NCBI GenBank assembly: GCA_002197995.1
Contig: NGZR01000006.1
Location: 2,779,001 to 2,843,000 of the forward strand
Length of the DNA: 64,000 bases
Direction: 5' to 3'
From: Gaeumannomyces sp. JS-464
Lineage: Eukaryota; Ascomycota; Sordariomycetes; Magnaporthales; Magnaporthaceae
Shown piece after piece: positions 36,096 to 46,180 of the stretch. The notes under the pieces were generated by a model. That model did no database searches, was not told where the DNA came from, and saw nothing but the letters and a program-made list of their open reading frames with translations. A program made the translations under genes and the position numbers. Position 1 is the stretch's first letter. The number at the start of each line of letters is the position of its first letter.

Positions 36096-37387
36096 ATGGC
36101 TTGCACGCTCGACGACATCCTCAACAAACACACTGCAGGCGAACAAACTAAGGACAAAGTTCTCGGTGCCTCCTTCATCGTGGTACATGAGGATGGTATT
36201 AGAATAAGCCTCCCCGCCGTGCCCGCCGGTTCCGGGTGCTGACTTAAAGACAGGCGTCCTTTACAGCGGCTCGTCGGGACGTATCGACTTTCCCAGCGAC
36301 GCGAAGCTCTGGATGTCGATTCCTTTACCTATGTCGCGTCCATGACCAAGCTCATCACTTCCACGGCCGTCATGAAGCTTGTCGAGCGCGGCATCGTCGG
36401 TTTGGATGATGACGTCCGCCCGATCGTCCCTCGGCTGTCCGAGATGCAGATTCTTCGGGGTTCGACGGCAGCGGGCAGCCTATTCTGGAGAAAAACGAGC
36501 AGCCCATCACTTTAAGGCATGGCTTTCCTCGCCTCATTTGTCGTGTCTACCCGTCACTGACAACAGGGAATAGGATGCTCTTAACTCACACAGTAGGCCT
36601 GGGTTACGATGTTGCAGAGGAGGACTTGATGCGATGGGCCGCCACCGTCGAGCGACCCACGAATTTAGGCGCAACTCTGGATGGTTTCACCACGCCCTTG
36701 AAATTTGTTCCGGGAGAGGGATGGTGCTATGGGACCAGCATTGATTGGGCCGGGCAAGTCGTGGAGAAGCTCGTCGGAAAGACCCTTGGCGAGCACCTTT
36801 CGGAGACCATCTTCGACCGGCTCGGCATGCGATCCACCACCTTCTGGCCCGAACAGCTTGGGTCGCGAGTGGCGGGACGGACGGTGGCTTGGCAAATGCG
36901 CGAGGACGACGGCTCCCTGTCGCCAGGCACTAACCCTCGAGACCCAGCCGCTGACGCCATCGACAGCGGTGGAGCAGGCTTGTGGACGACGGCCTCCGGC
37001 TACGCCAGGTTCCTTCGCGCGCTCATCGCCGGCGAGCTCGTCAACCACAACACGCTTGAGGCGATGTTCATCCCGCAGCTGGACCAGAGACAGGCAGTCA
37101 TGCTGAAGGACTACGCGGACCGCTGGCCGTCCCTCGCGGTCGAGTTCCCCCCTGACATGCCGCTCAATCACTCGCTGGCCGGATGTGTCAATATGCAGGA
37201 CGCCGAGGGCAAACGCCAGAGCGGCTCTCTGCAGTGGTCGGGCCTGTGCAACTCCCACTGGTGGATGGACCGGAAGACGGGCGTGGCGGCCGTTCTAATT
37301 GTGCAGACGCAACCGCACGGCGATGAGGTCGTGTCAAGGCTGTATGATGAGTTGGAAAAGGCCGTGTATGGAGAGCTCCTTAGCTAG
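36096..37387 (+). pseudogene. Serine beta-lactamase-like hydrolase (class C / EstB-LovD type), two frameshifts
   Basis: ATG at 36096 in a good context (TCACCATGG). Exon 1 36096-36195, a 58-bp intron, then exon 2 with 'SFTYVASMTKLITSTAVMKLVERG', the S-x-x-K active site in 'SMTK'. A second intron 36517-36573 has a GC donor (AAG/GCATGG) and TAG acceptor. The last exon runs 'MLLTHTVGLGYDV ... KFVPGEGWCYGTSIDW' (Tyr of the second motif) to 'SHWWMDRKTGVAAVLIVQTQPHGD', ending at 37387. One base is missing near 36308 and near 36459. Fungal relatives are esterases or acyltransferases, some in secondary-metabolite clusters; no cluster enzymes are visible here. No signal peptide. Confidence 0.82.
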
Positions 37388-38040
37388 TGGATTGTGGGGA
37401 CGATTCCCACCGCGCCGTCAGAACGTCGACTTGTCAGAACAGGAGTGCTGTGCTCGTAAGATTGATGTTTTCCAAGCCAATGGGTACGCGCCTATCTGCG
37501 GCGAGCCTGCTGGCATTGGTGGGTCCCGCTGCAGAGGTGTGGGTCCGATCTCGGCTGTCTGCAGACGTGCATGTCCCACGGGCCAGGCAACAACGAAACG
37601 CTGGACAATGCGCATCTCTGGGCTATCTGGATTCCCAGACGCATGGACGCTCGGAGAAAAGTGTGTGCTGGCCTCGATGCCTCCGCGAGCATCGGGATGG
37701 AGAGCCAGAGATTTCAGCTTTAATTTGACCCCCTGACTCAGCTGCAAGGGCACTCCAGCTACCTCCTGCGACCAAATCTCAACCACCGAGCAAGCGCAAA
37801 AGACGAGCTTGTGATATGTCAAGGCGGGGGAGGTTGCTGCAGTGCAACCCTGCCATCCGGCACGCTGCTCCAGATCGCCGTTTGGGGTTTTCGGGGCCGA
37901 TGTCTTAGGCTCTCCTCCGAAATCCCAGATAAACACAACCTCTCGTCCTCCCTCGGTCTCCCCACCTCCCCGTTTTCCCAGTGATTTCGTCCGCCACATC
38001 AAGTCCAGCGCCCGAGTTGGCACCGCACCTCCCATCCGCC
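37388..38040. other. Intergenic, promoter of the MFS transporter
   Basis: No gene supported. CT-rich tracts (for example TCCTCCCTCGGTCTCCCC near 37945) precede the ATG at 38041, as in fungal leaders. Confidence 0.45.
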
Positions 38041-39742
38041 ATGGCCGAAAACGGAATTATGGAGAAGAGTGCCAGCGGCGAGGTGTCGAAAAGCGGCACA
38101 AGCAGCGAGGTTGACAGCGTGCAACCACCGCAGCTTTCCGTGATCCAGGCGGTGCGCAGGTGGCCCAAGGTGTCGTGGTGGGTGTTTCTCCAATGTGCTA
38201 GCATCATATTGGTCGGGTTCGACATTTCCATCGTGAGCAACATGGCTTCCTTGCCCCAATTCCAGTAAGTCTCCCTTTGCACAGCCCATCCTCGTCGGCA
38301 CGGCTCGCTCGACTCCAGTTGACGCTAGCAGATACGTGTTCGGACAGCCCTATGGGGATCTGCACATCATCCCAGCCCTCTGGATTGGCCTGTGGAACGG
38401 GATAATGCCTGTCGGCGCGATTGCCGGTTCTCTTTTCGCCGGGTTCCTTCAAGACGTCGTGGGCCGCCGCCTCACCCTCGCCTTCGCCTCGGCCCTTTCC
38501 GCCGTCTGCGTGGCCATCGCCTTCGTCTCGGACCTGCCCGCAGCGATGGACGCCCGCAGAGGCGTGTTCCTGCTCGCCAAGACAGCCCACGGCTTCGCCA
38601 ACGGGACGTTGATATGCGCCGTCGAGACGTGGACGAGCGAGGTCCTGCCCTCGGTCCTGCGCGGGCCCGGCGTGGCCCTCTATCCCATCTTCACGCTCGT
38701 CGGCCAGCTCGTCGGCTCCGTCGTCATCCAGGCTGTCCTCGGCCTGCCCGGCGCCGCCTCCCACCGCGCCGCCTTTGCCGCCCAGTGGCCCTTCGCCGCC
38801 CTCTCGCTCGCCGTCGCCCTGCTGGCCCCCGAAAGCCCCGCCTGGCTCGTCCGTGTCGGCCGGCTCGACGCGGCCCGCGGGAGCCACGCGCGGCTCGACT
38901 CCTCGCCCACCGAAGCGGAGCGTGACGCCGCCTTCGACGAGCTCCGCGGCATCGTCCGGATCGAGCGAGAGCAGGCGGGGCAGCGCAACGTGACGTACAC
39001 CGAATGCTTCCGACGGAGCGTCGATACGCGCCGCACGCTGGTGACGCTTTTCGCAAGATGCCTGCCCAACTTCTTCGGCTTGCCGCTTTTTGCCACGGCC
39101 AGCTACTTTCTGCAAATGATCGGCGTCGAGGCGAGGCTCAGCCTTCTCTTTATGCTTGCCGGCGTTTTGGTCGGGCTTTTCTCCAACCTCGTCTCTCTTC
39201 CCCTTCTTGTAAAGTTCCACCGCCGCACTCTCCTCATCTCAACCCTTACGATTTGTACTTTGCTGTGGACGTCGATCGGCATCGCGGGGTGCTTCCTGGG
39301 GACGGGCAACGCGTCCATTGTAAGATGGTACGTCTCGGTAGCCATGATGGCATCCATGGCATCCGTCAGCGTTGGCGCTTGGCCGGCCGCGCACGTCGTC
39401 AATTGCGAAGCCTCTTCTCTCCGCCTCCGCGCTCGCACCCAAGGACTCGCCGGAATGTTTACGCAACTGCTCGCAGGCGCTTTCAGCATCGCCTTGCCGT
39501 ACATCTACAGCCCCGATCAGGGCAACTCGGGACCAAAAGTTGGGTTTCTATTCGCAGGGTTCTCTGCCTTGGCGGTTGTTGGCGCATGGTTGTACATCCC
39601 AGAGATGAAGAACCGCAGCGCTCTCGAAATCGACATCATGTTTGAGAAAGGCCTGCCGGCGAGGGAGTTTAAAGGTTGGAAGGGTGACCATCGTTCTATG
39701 GCCATGATGATCGTCCCGCAAGGAGAAGAGAGGATGGTTTAA
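38041..39742 (+). CDS. MFS sugar transporter family protein, intact
   Basis: Plasma-membrane permease of the sugar porter family. ATG at 38041 (CCGCCATGG). Exon 1 38041-38264, 67-bp intron (GTAAGT...CAG), exon 2 38332-39742; phases agree, 544 residues. About 12 hydrophobic segments. After the third comes 'DVVGRRLTLAF', the family loop motif (D-x2-GRR), and 'ETWTSEVLPSVLRG' matches the 'PESPR/PxxxRG' region; 'ESPAWLVRVGRLDAA' is the mid-loop motif. The C-terminus is short and cytosolic ('EIDIMFEKGLPAREFKGW', another family signature). Substrate could be a hexose, disaccharide or lactose-like sugar; sequence alone does not decide. Last intact host gene before the transposon block. Confidence 0.9.
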
Positions 39743-40059
39743 AGTAGCTTCACTTTTTAGAATCTATGACTTCGATCTGGTCTCTCCTGGAAAGCGAAAA
39801 ACGAATTGACTGTGTGGCCGTGGGGTATCATTAATGCGTGACCATGTTCTCCGCCTCGACAAATACACCCACCCTCCAGGCATGCCATGTCGAGTGAGGG
39901 TTATTTTGGACACAGCGGGTGCTTGGCTGAGAAATATGGGGGTCGAACATGACGTTGATGCCCCAGGGTTTGTTGGGGTCGTTGGTTCTGCGGTCCAGTG
40001 GAGTGCTTACTCAGTTCTCAGTGGGCTCAATCCATCCCCGCACTGTACAGCACAGAGCT
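39743..40059. other. 3' flank of the transporter gene up to the Harbinger element
   Basis: No gene seen. Ends at the TTA target site (40060-40062). Confidence 0.5.
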
Positions 40060-40540
40060 TTAGGGCCTGTACGATACTAATTGTTTTTTGGTTTTTTGAC
40101 CCTGGGCCGGTTTTTTGACCTTATTTAAGCTTATTTATCAACTTGGAGACAACGCCTGGGGGGGGCCCTGTGCCCGTTCATGTATGTATATTTGGGCCTG
40201 CTTTTCGGTGGATTCACATCCAGGGGCACAAGGCAACGTCGTTCTATGAAAAACAAAAGGCATAGACGCTCAAAATAGAAGCTATTCCTAAAAATAACAA
40301 CAACCCGTGCAAAGTCCTGATCGAGGGTGAAAACAGGCCTTGAATAGCCTCACTTTGCATGGATCCAAAAGGCTCCTAAAGCCGGCTATAGGCTTATTTA
40401 AAAGCTTAAAGCCTAAAGGTTCTCGTAGTATATAAGGGGAAGCCTTTGGCAGGCTAAATTCAAGTATAGCAAAGACCAATCCGGCTTATCTTTACTACCT
40501 ACAACCGACTTTGTTACCTACCAACCTTACTTTTAGGGCC

Positions 40541-41620
40541 ATGCCCCGTTAACCCTCCCTCCGTTTCCGGCGCCGGCGCCGGGAGGGCCTGAATCGGGCC
40601 TAATCTTTGCCTCCCTCGTCCCCCCCGCCTTATAACGAGGACGAGGAGGATCCCCCAACCACCTATATCACGTTGGGAACTTCGGCAGCCTCGTTACAGG
40701 GCCGGAAAACGACGATATCGACGACTTTTGCGACGACTTTAACGTGCCGGCAGCGTCCTTTCCGGTTTCCCGTGCACCTTTTAAAACCCCCTCCCTTGTG
40801 CCGGCTACTTAAACAACCCAGGCGACTTTTAAAAGGGCTTCCCAAGCCTTTTAAAAAGCCGGCAAACGTATTAATTGGACCGTCGATTAGCTTTTAGCCT
40901 TTTTCGAAAGCCTCGCGAAGTCCGGCCGCTAAGGGAAAATAAATCCGGCGATCGCTTCCTGGCTTTCCAAATGCTTTAAAACGGCCGCTAAGGCTTTAGC
41001 TAATCGTTAACCTTTTATCCAGTGGTTAAAAAGGGTTAAAAATAAGTATAACAATTTTAAAAGGCAGTATAGGGATTGGCTAAACTTCGGGAAAAGGTTA
41101 AGGGTTACCGTTAATCCAATTATAGGACTTTACCTCGCCAGCGAGCACGTTTGGCAAACGTTTTTTGCGATCCGGCCTAACGCCCGTTGGATGCGCAAAA
41201 AGGCTTTTTTTCGTCCGGACTTTTACGAGGCCGCTTTTGCAGGTAATTGGGCGATAGGGGAACAAATCGCCACGGCCGCTTAACGTTTAGCAAAGGAGGA
41301 AAGCGACGACGAGGGTTCCGCACGTTAGCCGGCTAAAAAAGGGCCCGGAAAACGACCCTTTAGCAAGGCCGGGCATTTAACGGTAGCGGAAGCCCAATTA
41401 CACGTCGGGGACCGCCTTTTTAAGGTTGCACAAACGTTAACCCGAGCCGGATTAGGGACCGATTGGAATTTAACCCTTTTAAGTAGGAGGTTTTCCCAAG
41501 CTTTCCGGACGCCTTTTAGGCACTGGTTAAGGCACGAGCTTTGGATCCAAACCGCTAAAAAAACTACGGAAATACCCGTAAAACAGCTTATCGGGCCGGA
41601 TTAAGCGGCAATTAATCCGG
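40541..41620 (+). pseudogene. Harbinger Myb/SANT-like DNA-binding protein relic
   Basis: ATG at 40541 followed by a basic, Pro-rich N-terminus. After a stop-rich stretch one frame reads 'GKRINWTVD', stop, 'LLAFFESLAKSGR', the Trp-containing start of a Myb/SANT-like helix bundle. The same layout, with the same ATG position relative to the element end, occurs in the second copy at 55858. Harbinger elements need this second protein for transposition. Stops are mainly TAA/TAG at Gln/Trp-like positions. Confidence 0.65.
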
Positions 41621-42416
41621 ACCTTTAAATTTGACAAATCGATAGCTTACTAATGGTTAACCGACGAGGAAAACAAAGATTTAATAGTTAATTTGGTGCA
41701 AAACGACGCGACGAACGGTTTTTGTAATCGAAGCGGTTCGAATAAAGGTATTTTCGTACTTAAAAGTCCTATTTTGCTAAAGTTATTAGGGAGTGTTGTT
41801 GTTAGCTTTGCCTTTAAACGTTAGGGAGGTTTAGCACGGGAATTAGCATTGGGCAGGTTACTATATGCATTATTACTCGCTTTTAAATAGATAAAAACAG
41901 CGTTAATCGCGCCGCGGGTTACGGCATTTAATTGGCTTTAAAAAGGCGATTAAAATGCACCAAATTACGATTTAAACAAATACCAGAATTATCGTAAAAA
42001 AAAACGACGGAAATTGGCCGGCAAAGCTTAACGAGTGCTACCTTTTTATTATAATCCCCGCTTAAATCCAGTTAATATTTCGGCTAATTCATTGCTACCG
42101 TATTTATTACTTAAATAAATAACGTTTATGCAAATCCAAAACAACCTTTTAATTTAATCGCGGGCCTTCCTTTTAATTTTTAGCCGTTTACTTCGAAAAT
42201 AGCACCGATCGACTCGTTTCGATAAAGGCAATCGAATAGGCCTACTTTCGCATAAAACTAAGCATTTTTCGCTACGCTAAATTTGCCACTTTTGCATAAA
42301 GCCCCCGTTATACCGCTTTTTTTAAGTTAACCTTTTTTTTTTTTTTAAACTAGTGCTTTAATTAGCAAGCCGCGACCCTTTTTTAATTCCCTTTAACGAA
42401 GCGATTTTAACGCAAA

Positions 42417-43750
42417 TTACGGCGTTTTTTCACGAGCCTTATAAGCCTGGTAATCGTCCCACAATCTATTAGTTATCGAAGCTCGGTATTGGATCCAAAA
42501 CGCTTGCGTTATCTCGATTTGCCGCTTTCGCCTTACACTTTCCCTCCAAACCCGAGCCCTTTTAAGTGCATTTTCTCCGCCAATTTTAGCTTGTTCGGGG
42601 CCAGAATTAAATGCTAAAAATGCCCTGGATTCCCTTTTTAAAATGAAGTTATGCAAGGCCGTAACGGCCAATACGATATTAACTTATGTGCGGATATGGT
42701 AGTCGAGCGCCGTGCTCCTAATAATTTTCCAGCGCCTTTTAAGCTCGCCGAAAGACCTTTTAACCTTTACACGTATTTTTGCATAGTGCAGGTTAAAAAG
42801 CTCTTTTGGGGTTTCCAGCCGGGCAAGGCTTTGTTTTTGTAAGTAATACCTCGTCGCGGTAAAAAAAGTAATTACTTTTTGCCTTAGGCTAAAACCGGCA
42901 TCCCTAAAGTAAAAGTAACCCGGTGGGATCCGAAATCCACGCGAAAAAGCCTTTTTAAACACTTGGGAGTCGTATACTAACCCTTTTGTGCTTGCCAGGA
43001 CGAAAACGAACCGCCCGCCGTGATTTACGGCCGCTAAAACGTTTTGTGCAGTAGGCCCTTTCCGACTCCTCCACGCGACTCCCTTTTCCGCGCTAACTTT
43101 GGCATTAATTAAGGTCCCGTTAACGGCTCCCAAGCACCTAGCAAAGGCCTCCCGGACCTCTTAACGCCTGCAATCGGGCCAGGAAACGTCGGAAACCCCC
43201 GGCAACGTTATAAACGCGCAATGGAGGTGCATTATAGCTCGCAGTACCTCGTGGAAATGCCGGCCTGTTATATCCGCATTGCGGCCAAAAAGGTGGGCCG
43301 CGGCCCGGAGGGAAACACTTTGCCCACAAATATATAAAGCTCGCAACTTTTTCGGGCAAAAAGACGAGTTTTAACCCCGTTAGGCGTAAATTCGTGTTTA
43401 GCCAATTGCAAAGGCTGGAAAATGCTTTGGCTAACCCGGAACAGGTCCCGGAAAGCCGAGGCGGCCTCGGGTTTTTGCCAGTATCGGAAAAGGGTATTAC
43501 CGGAAAAAATCGCCGTATGCACGTTTCGTAAGCCTCCGCCCACGCCCTTGGGGGCTTTGGATATACAGGTGGCAACGATTGCCTGCATAAAAAAAGGAGA
43601 AGGTAGCGAACTTTGCGCCGGTACAAGGCCCGGGAGGTAGACAGGGAAATAGCCATTGGATAGAGCAAAAAAAGGCGAGTTGAACGGTATATTTGGTGTC
43701 CCCAACAGGTAGAAATTGCGGTTAGAATCGCCGAGTTGTTTACTCCTCAC
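42417..43750 (-). pseudogene. Harbinger transposase (DDE nuclease) relic
   Basis: Segments in order on the minus strand: 'FRDLFRVSQSIFQPL', 'YICGQSVSLRAAAHLFG', 'TGRHFHEVLRAIMHLHCAFITLPG' (helix-turn-helix side), 'GAVNGTLI' (first catalytic box with Asn where Asp is needed), 'VYDSQVFKKAF' (conserved Asp), 'FYFRDAGFSL' (catalytic Asp), 'TPKELFNLHYAKIRVKVKRSFGELKRRWKII' (final helix; the family acidic residue just before 'SFG' is not retained) and 'AVTALHNFIL'. At least two frame changes (about 43340 and 42690). Clear DDE_Tnp_4-type protein, inactive. Confidence 0.88.
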
Positions 43751-44217
43751 TGCCTCGACTTGATCCGGATCCCCTTTTTTTGTATCCGGCGGCCGGCTTC
43801 GAGCCGGATTAAAGGTTACACGTGGTTTACAAGGGCTGCATTTACGGGTCCCATTGGCCTGTTCAAAATGATACTTCTGGCGGGTTTAAAGCTATATTTA
43901 TTAGGCTTTTTACAAGGGCCAGGGAGCCCTTAGCCCGGATCCGCAAACCAGTTTTCCAACGGTTGGCAAAAATAGTATGAGAAACCAAAAAACCCGATTT
44001 AGTATTGTACAGCCCCTTAAGCTCGAACCAACAGCGCGTTGCATTAACCCCCACCATGGGACAGTAATCCAAAAGGCACAGCCCGATGAATGGAGGCTAA
44101 CGATGTAGCAACAACAGCTTTTGCGTATTTGGTTATCCACGGGTTTCGACATGATAAAAAGCCAGGCTCCTTTTGCCAAAGCTATTTCGTGGACATCAAA
44201 ATAATAACGCAAAATAA

Positions 44218-44240
44218 CAGCACACACACACACACACACA
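44218..44240 (+). repeat. (CA)n microsatellite
   Basis: About 11 CA units upstream of the secreted-protein gene, followed within 40 bases by an A16 run at 44276-44291. Confidence 0.9.
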
Positions 44241-44294
44241 TATTAACATCAACGCCTTTTCAATCATCTCACGTGAAAAAAAAAAAAAAAATCA

Positions 44295-45221
44295 TTGTTA
44301 ACACTCAAAGCCCTCACCTTCTTTCTTCTTTCTTCCCGACTCGCTTTATGCCAACAGTTTAAAGGCGTGGTGGGTTCGTTTCCGCCCGAATGTGGCCGCG
44401 TCATAGAACCTAGCGGGTTCCCCGGGAAACTCTTCCTCGCAACGACTACCGGGTTCTGCAAAACGGCGGATGCGTTTCCAACAGGCCCGTTGAAGTGGAC
44501 AGCCAACTCCAAAGGCGAGCAGCTGGGTCGAGTCACGGCCAGAAGCAGGTTCCGCCGTCGCAGCCCACCAGTCAAGTCCGAAGCCTACAAAGACTTTGCA
44601 ATCCAGCTGGAACGGGTGCCGCACCCGTACTTTCCAAACTGCACCTGCGCAATGAAGTGCTCGGAGTCGTTCAGGGCAATGGCTGGCAGCTCCTGTGGGA
44701 ATGCTGGGGGCCATCAGGACCAGATGGCCAAAAGAATCTCGCAGCACGAGACAGGTTGCGCCAGCTACCGAGTCCTTATCACGCCGCCCAGAATTCCCCT
44801 CAACGAGGACGAACACACCTGCTACAAGAATCCGCCGAACGGCAAAGTCGAGGAGGGCAAGGTCATTGCTATCATGAGTGATTTCAGCGATGACAACTTG
44901 GCTACCCGAGGCCGAGAGTTCGGCCCTGAAAGCCAGCCAATCACGGGCAGCTGGAACATCGGCGCCGAGGTCACTACGCGGGAGGCTGGCTCATTTGCCA
45001 TACCATGCGACCTCCAGCTCGAGGCCAGCTGGGACAAGAAGTCCTGCCCGACAGTGACGCAGAAATTTAATGCGCACCAGCCAAAGGGCTTGGGAAAGCA
45101 AGCACTCACTGGCGATGTTGTGATGGAGGAAACCCTCAAGAAGTGCGGGCCTGCTGGCGGAGAGTGGACAATCGGCTGCATCCGATACTCCTTCAAGACA
45201 AACCACAACCCAAGCTCATAG
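44295..45221 (+). CDS. Cysteine-rich secreted protein without an ATG start
   Basis: 308 residues, uninterrupted, GC-rich. It opens with a textbook signal peptide ('LTLKALTFFLLSSRLALCQQ'), but the codon at the expected first Met is TTG (44295-44297). The frame is closed by a TGA 18 bases upstream and no in-frame ATG precedes the signal peptide, so an ATG-to-TTG change is likely; an upstream exon is the alternative. The mature part has about 12 cysteines, several paired ('NCTCAMKC', 'SC...GC', 'SWDKKSC', 'KKCG...IGC'), and ends at 45221. No family recognised. It is an isolated host-like gene between two Harbinger elements, the setting often seen for fungal effector candidates; that role is inference. 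Confidence 0.6.
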   Translation: MLTLKALTFFLLSSRLALCQQFKGVVGSFPPECGRVIEPSGFPGKLFLATTTGFCKTADAFPTGPLKWTANSKGEQLGRVTARSRFRRRSPPVKSEAYKDFAIQLERVPHPYFPNCTCAMKCSESFRAMAGSSCGNAGGHQDQMAKRISQHETGCASYRVLITPPRIPLNEDEHTCYKNPPNGKVEEGKVIAIMSDFSDDNLATRGREFGPESQPITGSWNIGAEVTTREAGSFAIPCDLQLEASWDKKSCPTVTQKFNAHQPKGLGKQALTGDVVMEETLKKCGPAGGEWTIGCIRYSFKTNHNPSS

Positions 45222-45958
45222 AGGTTTTAAAGTTTATCAACATATCGGCGCGCCAACGAAAGGCTAGCACGCTTCCGGGATCCCACTCGCCCTAATGGGG
45301 CTTGTTGGACCATTAAACGCAAGCTTTACGCCGTTCCCACGAGGAGCGTGGGGGAACCAAAGATCGACCTGCTATCCACCTGTTTAGTGTTAATTATGGC
45401 TTTAGCCTAATTAGTTGTAGCTACCGTCGGCCGGGCATTGCCGCTCCCGCGTTAATGCGTGTGCCTTTATTAACCCATTAAGGGGCTGTTCGACACTATT
45501 CCGGTTTTTTTTTTTTCCATACTATTTTTAAAAACCGCTTGAAAACCAGTTTGCGGGTTTGCGCAAACCCTTGTGAAGATCTTTCAGAAGACCCGCCAGA
45601 AGTATCTTTTCGCAGGCCAACGAGTCGCGGCCCCGGGCCTTGGCCACCTTTGCCGTTTCCTTTGCCATTTTTTTGCCACCTCCTTTGCCACCTCCTTTAC
45701 CCCGTTAAAGATATAAACCCGGCCACCCTCCCACTTTTCGAGGAAATTTTAACTTGGAAAAATTTCGAGCCCTAACAAAAGCCGCCCCAAGGAGGGCCGG
45801 GCACGTGTAAAAGGCCGGGCACGTGTAAAAGGCCGGTGTTACGGCACGTGGGGGGCCTCTAAGGAGCACGAGCCCTGGAGCTTTATTACGTTAGCACCTT
45901 TCGCAGTAAACAGGCACCTGCACGCACCCGGGCCTCCGGCTTCGATTTTTTCCCAATA

Positions 45959-46180
45959 TGTTATGGCGTGGCGGGCCTTCGCGGGCTTCCACCCCATTAA
46001 GGCCAGGGCACGGGGGTCACGTGGTGGCCATTAGCCCGTGCACCAATTGGCCGCACGGAAAACCCTGCCAATTAATCCCAGTGCTCCGCACCACTTCTTC
46101 TTTCCTATTCCTTAGCTTTAAATAGCCTTAAGTTTAAAGTATATTGCAGCCAGCCTTTTTTCCCAACGGCAATCGTAACA
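45959..46180 (+). repeat. 5' LTR of gypsy element 2
   Basis: TGTTATGGCGTGGCGGGCC ... CAATCGTAACA, 222 bp. Preceded by CAATA. Confidence 0.93.

Larger units (their letters stand above)
40063..44016. mobile_element. PIF/Harbinger DNA transposon, complete but RIP-degraded
   Basis: 3954 bp, flanked by TTA (40060-40062 and 44017-44019), the 3-bp TWA duplication of PIF/Harbinger. Left end GGGCCTGTACGATACTAA and right end (reverse complement) GGGGCTGTACAATACTAA form inverted repeats. It carries the usual two genes in convergent orientation: a Myb-like DNA-binding protein on plus and a DDE nuclease on minus, both with many stops. The nuclease relic shows Asp-to-Asn change at one catalytic box. Confidence 0.9.

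Noticed and set aside
38204..39220. Minus-strand frame of 338 residues opposite the MFS gene
   Set aside because: Shadow of the third-position GC bias of the transporter; charged low-complexity composition.
36096..39742. Secondary-metabolite cluster around the LovD-like hydrolase and MFS transporter
   Set aside because: No polyketide synthase, NRPS, terpene synthase or pathway regulator within the window; the transporter is of the sugar porter type.
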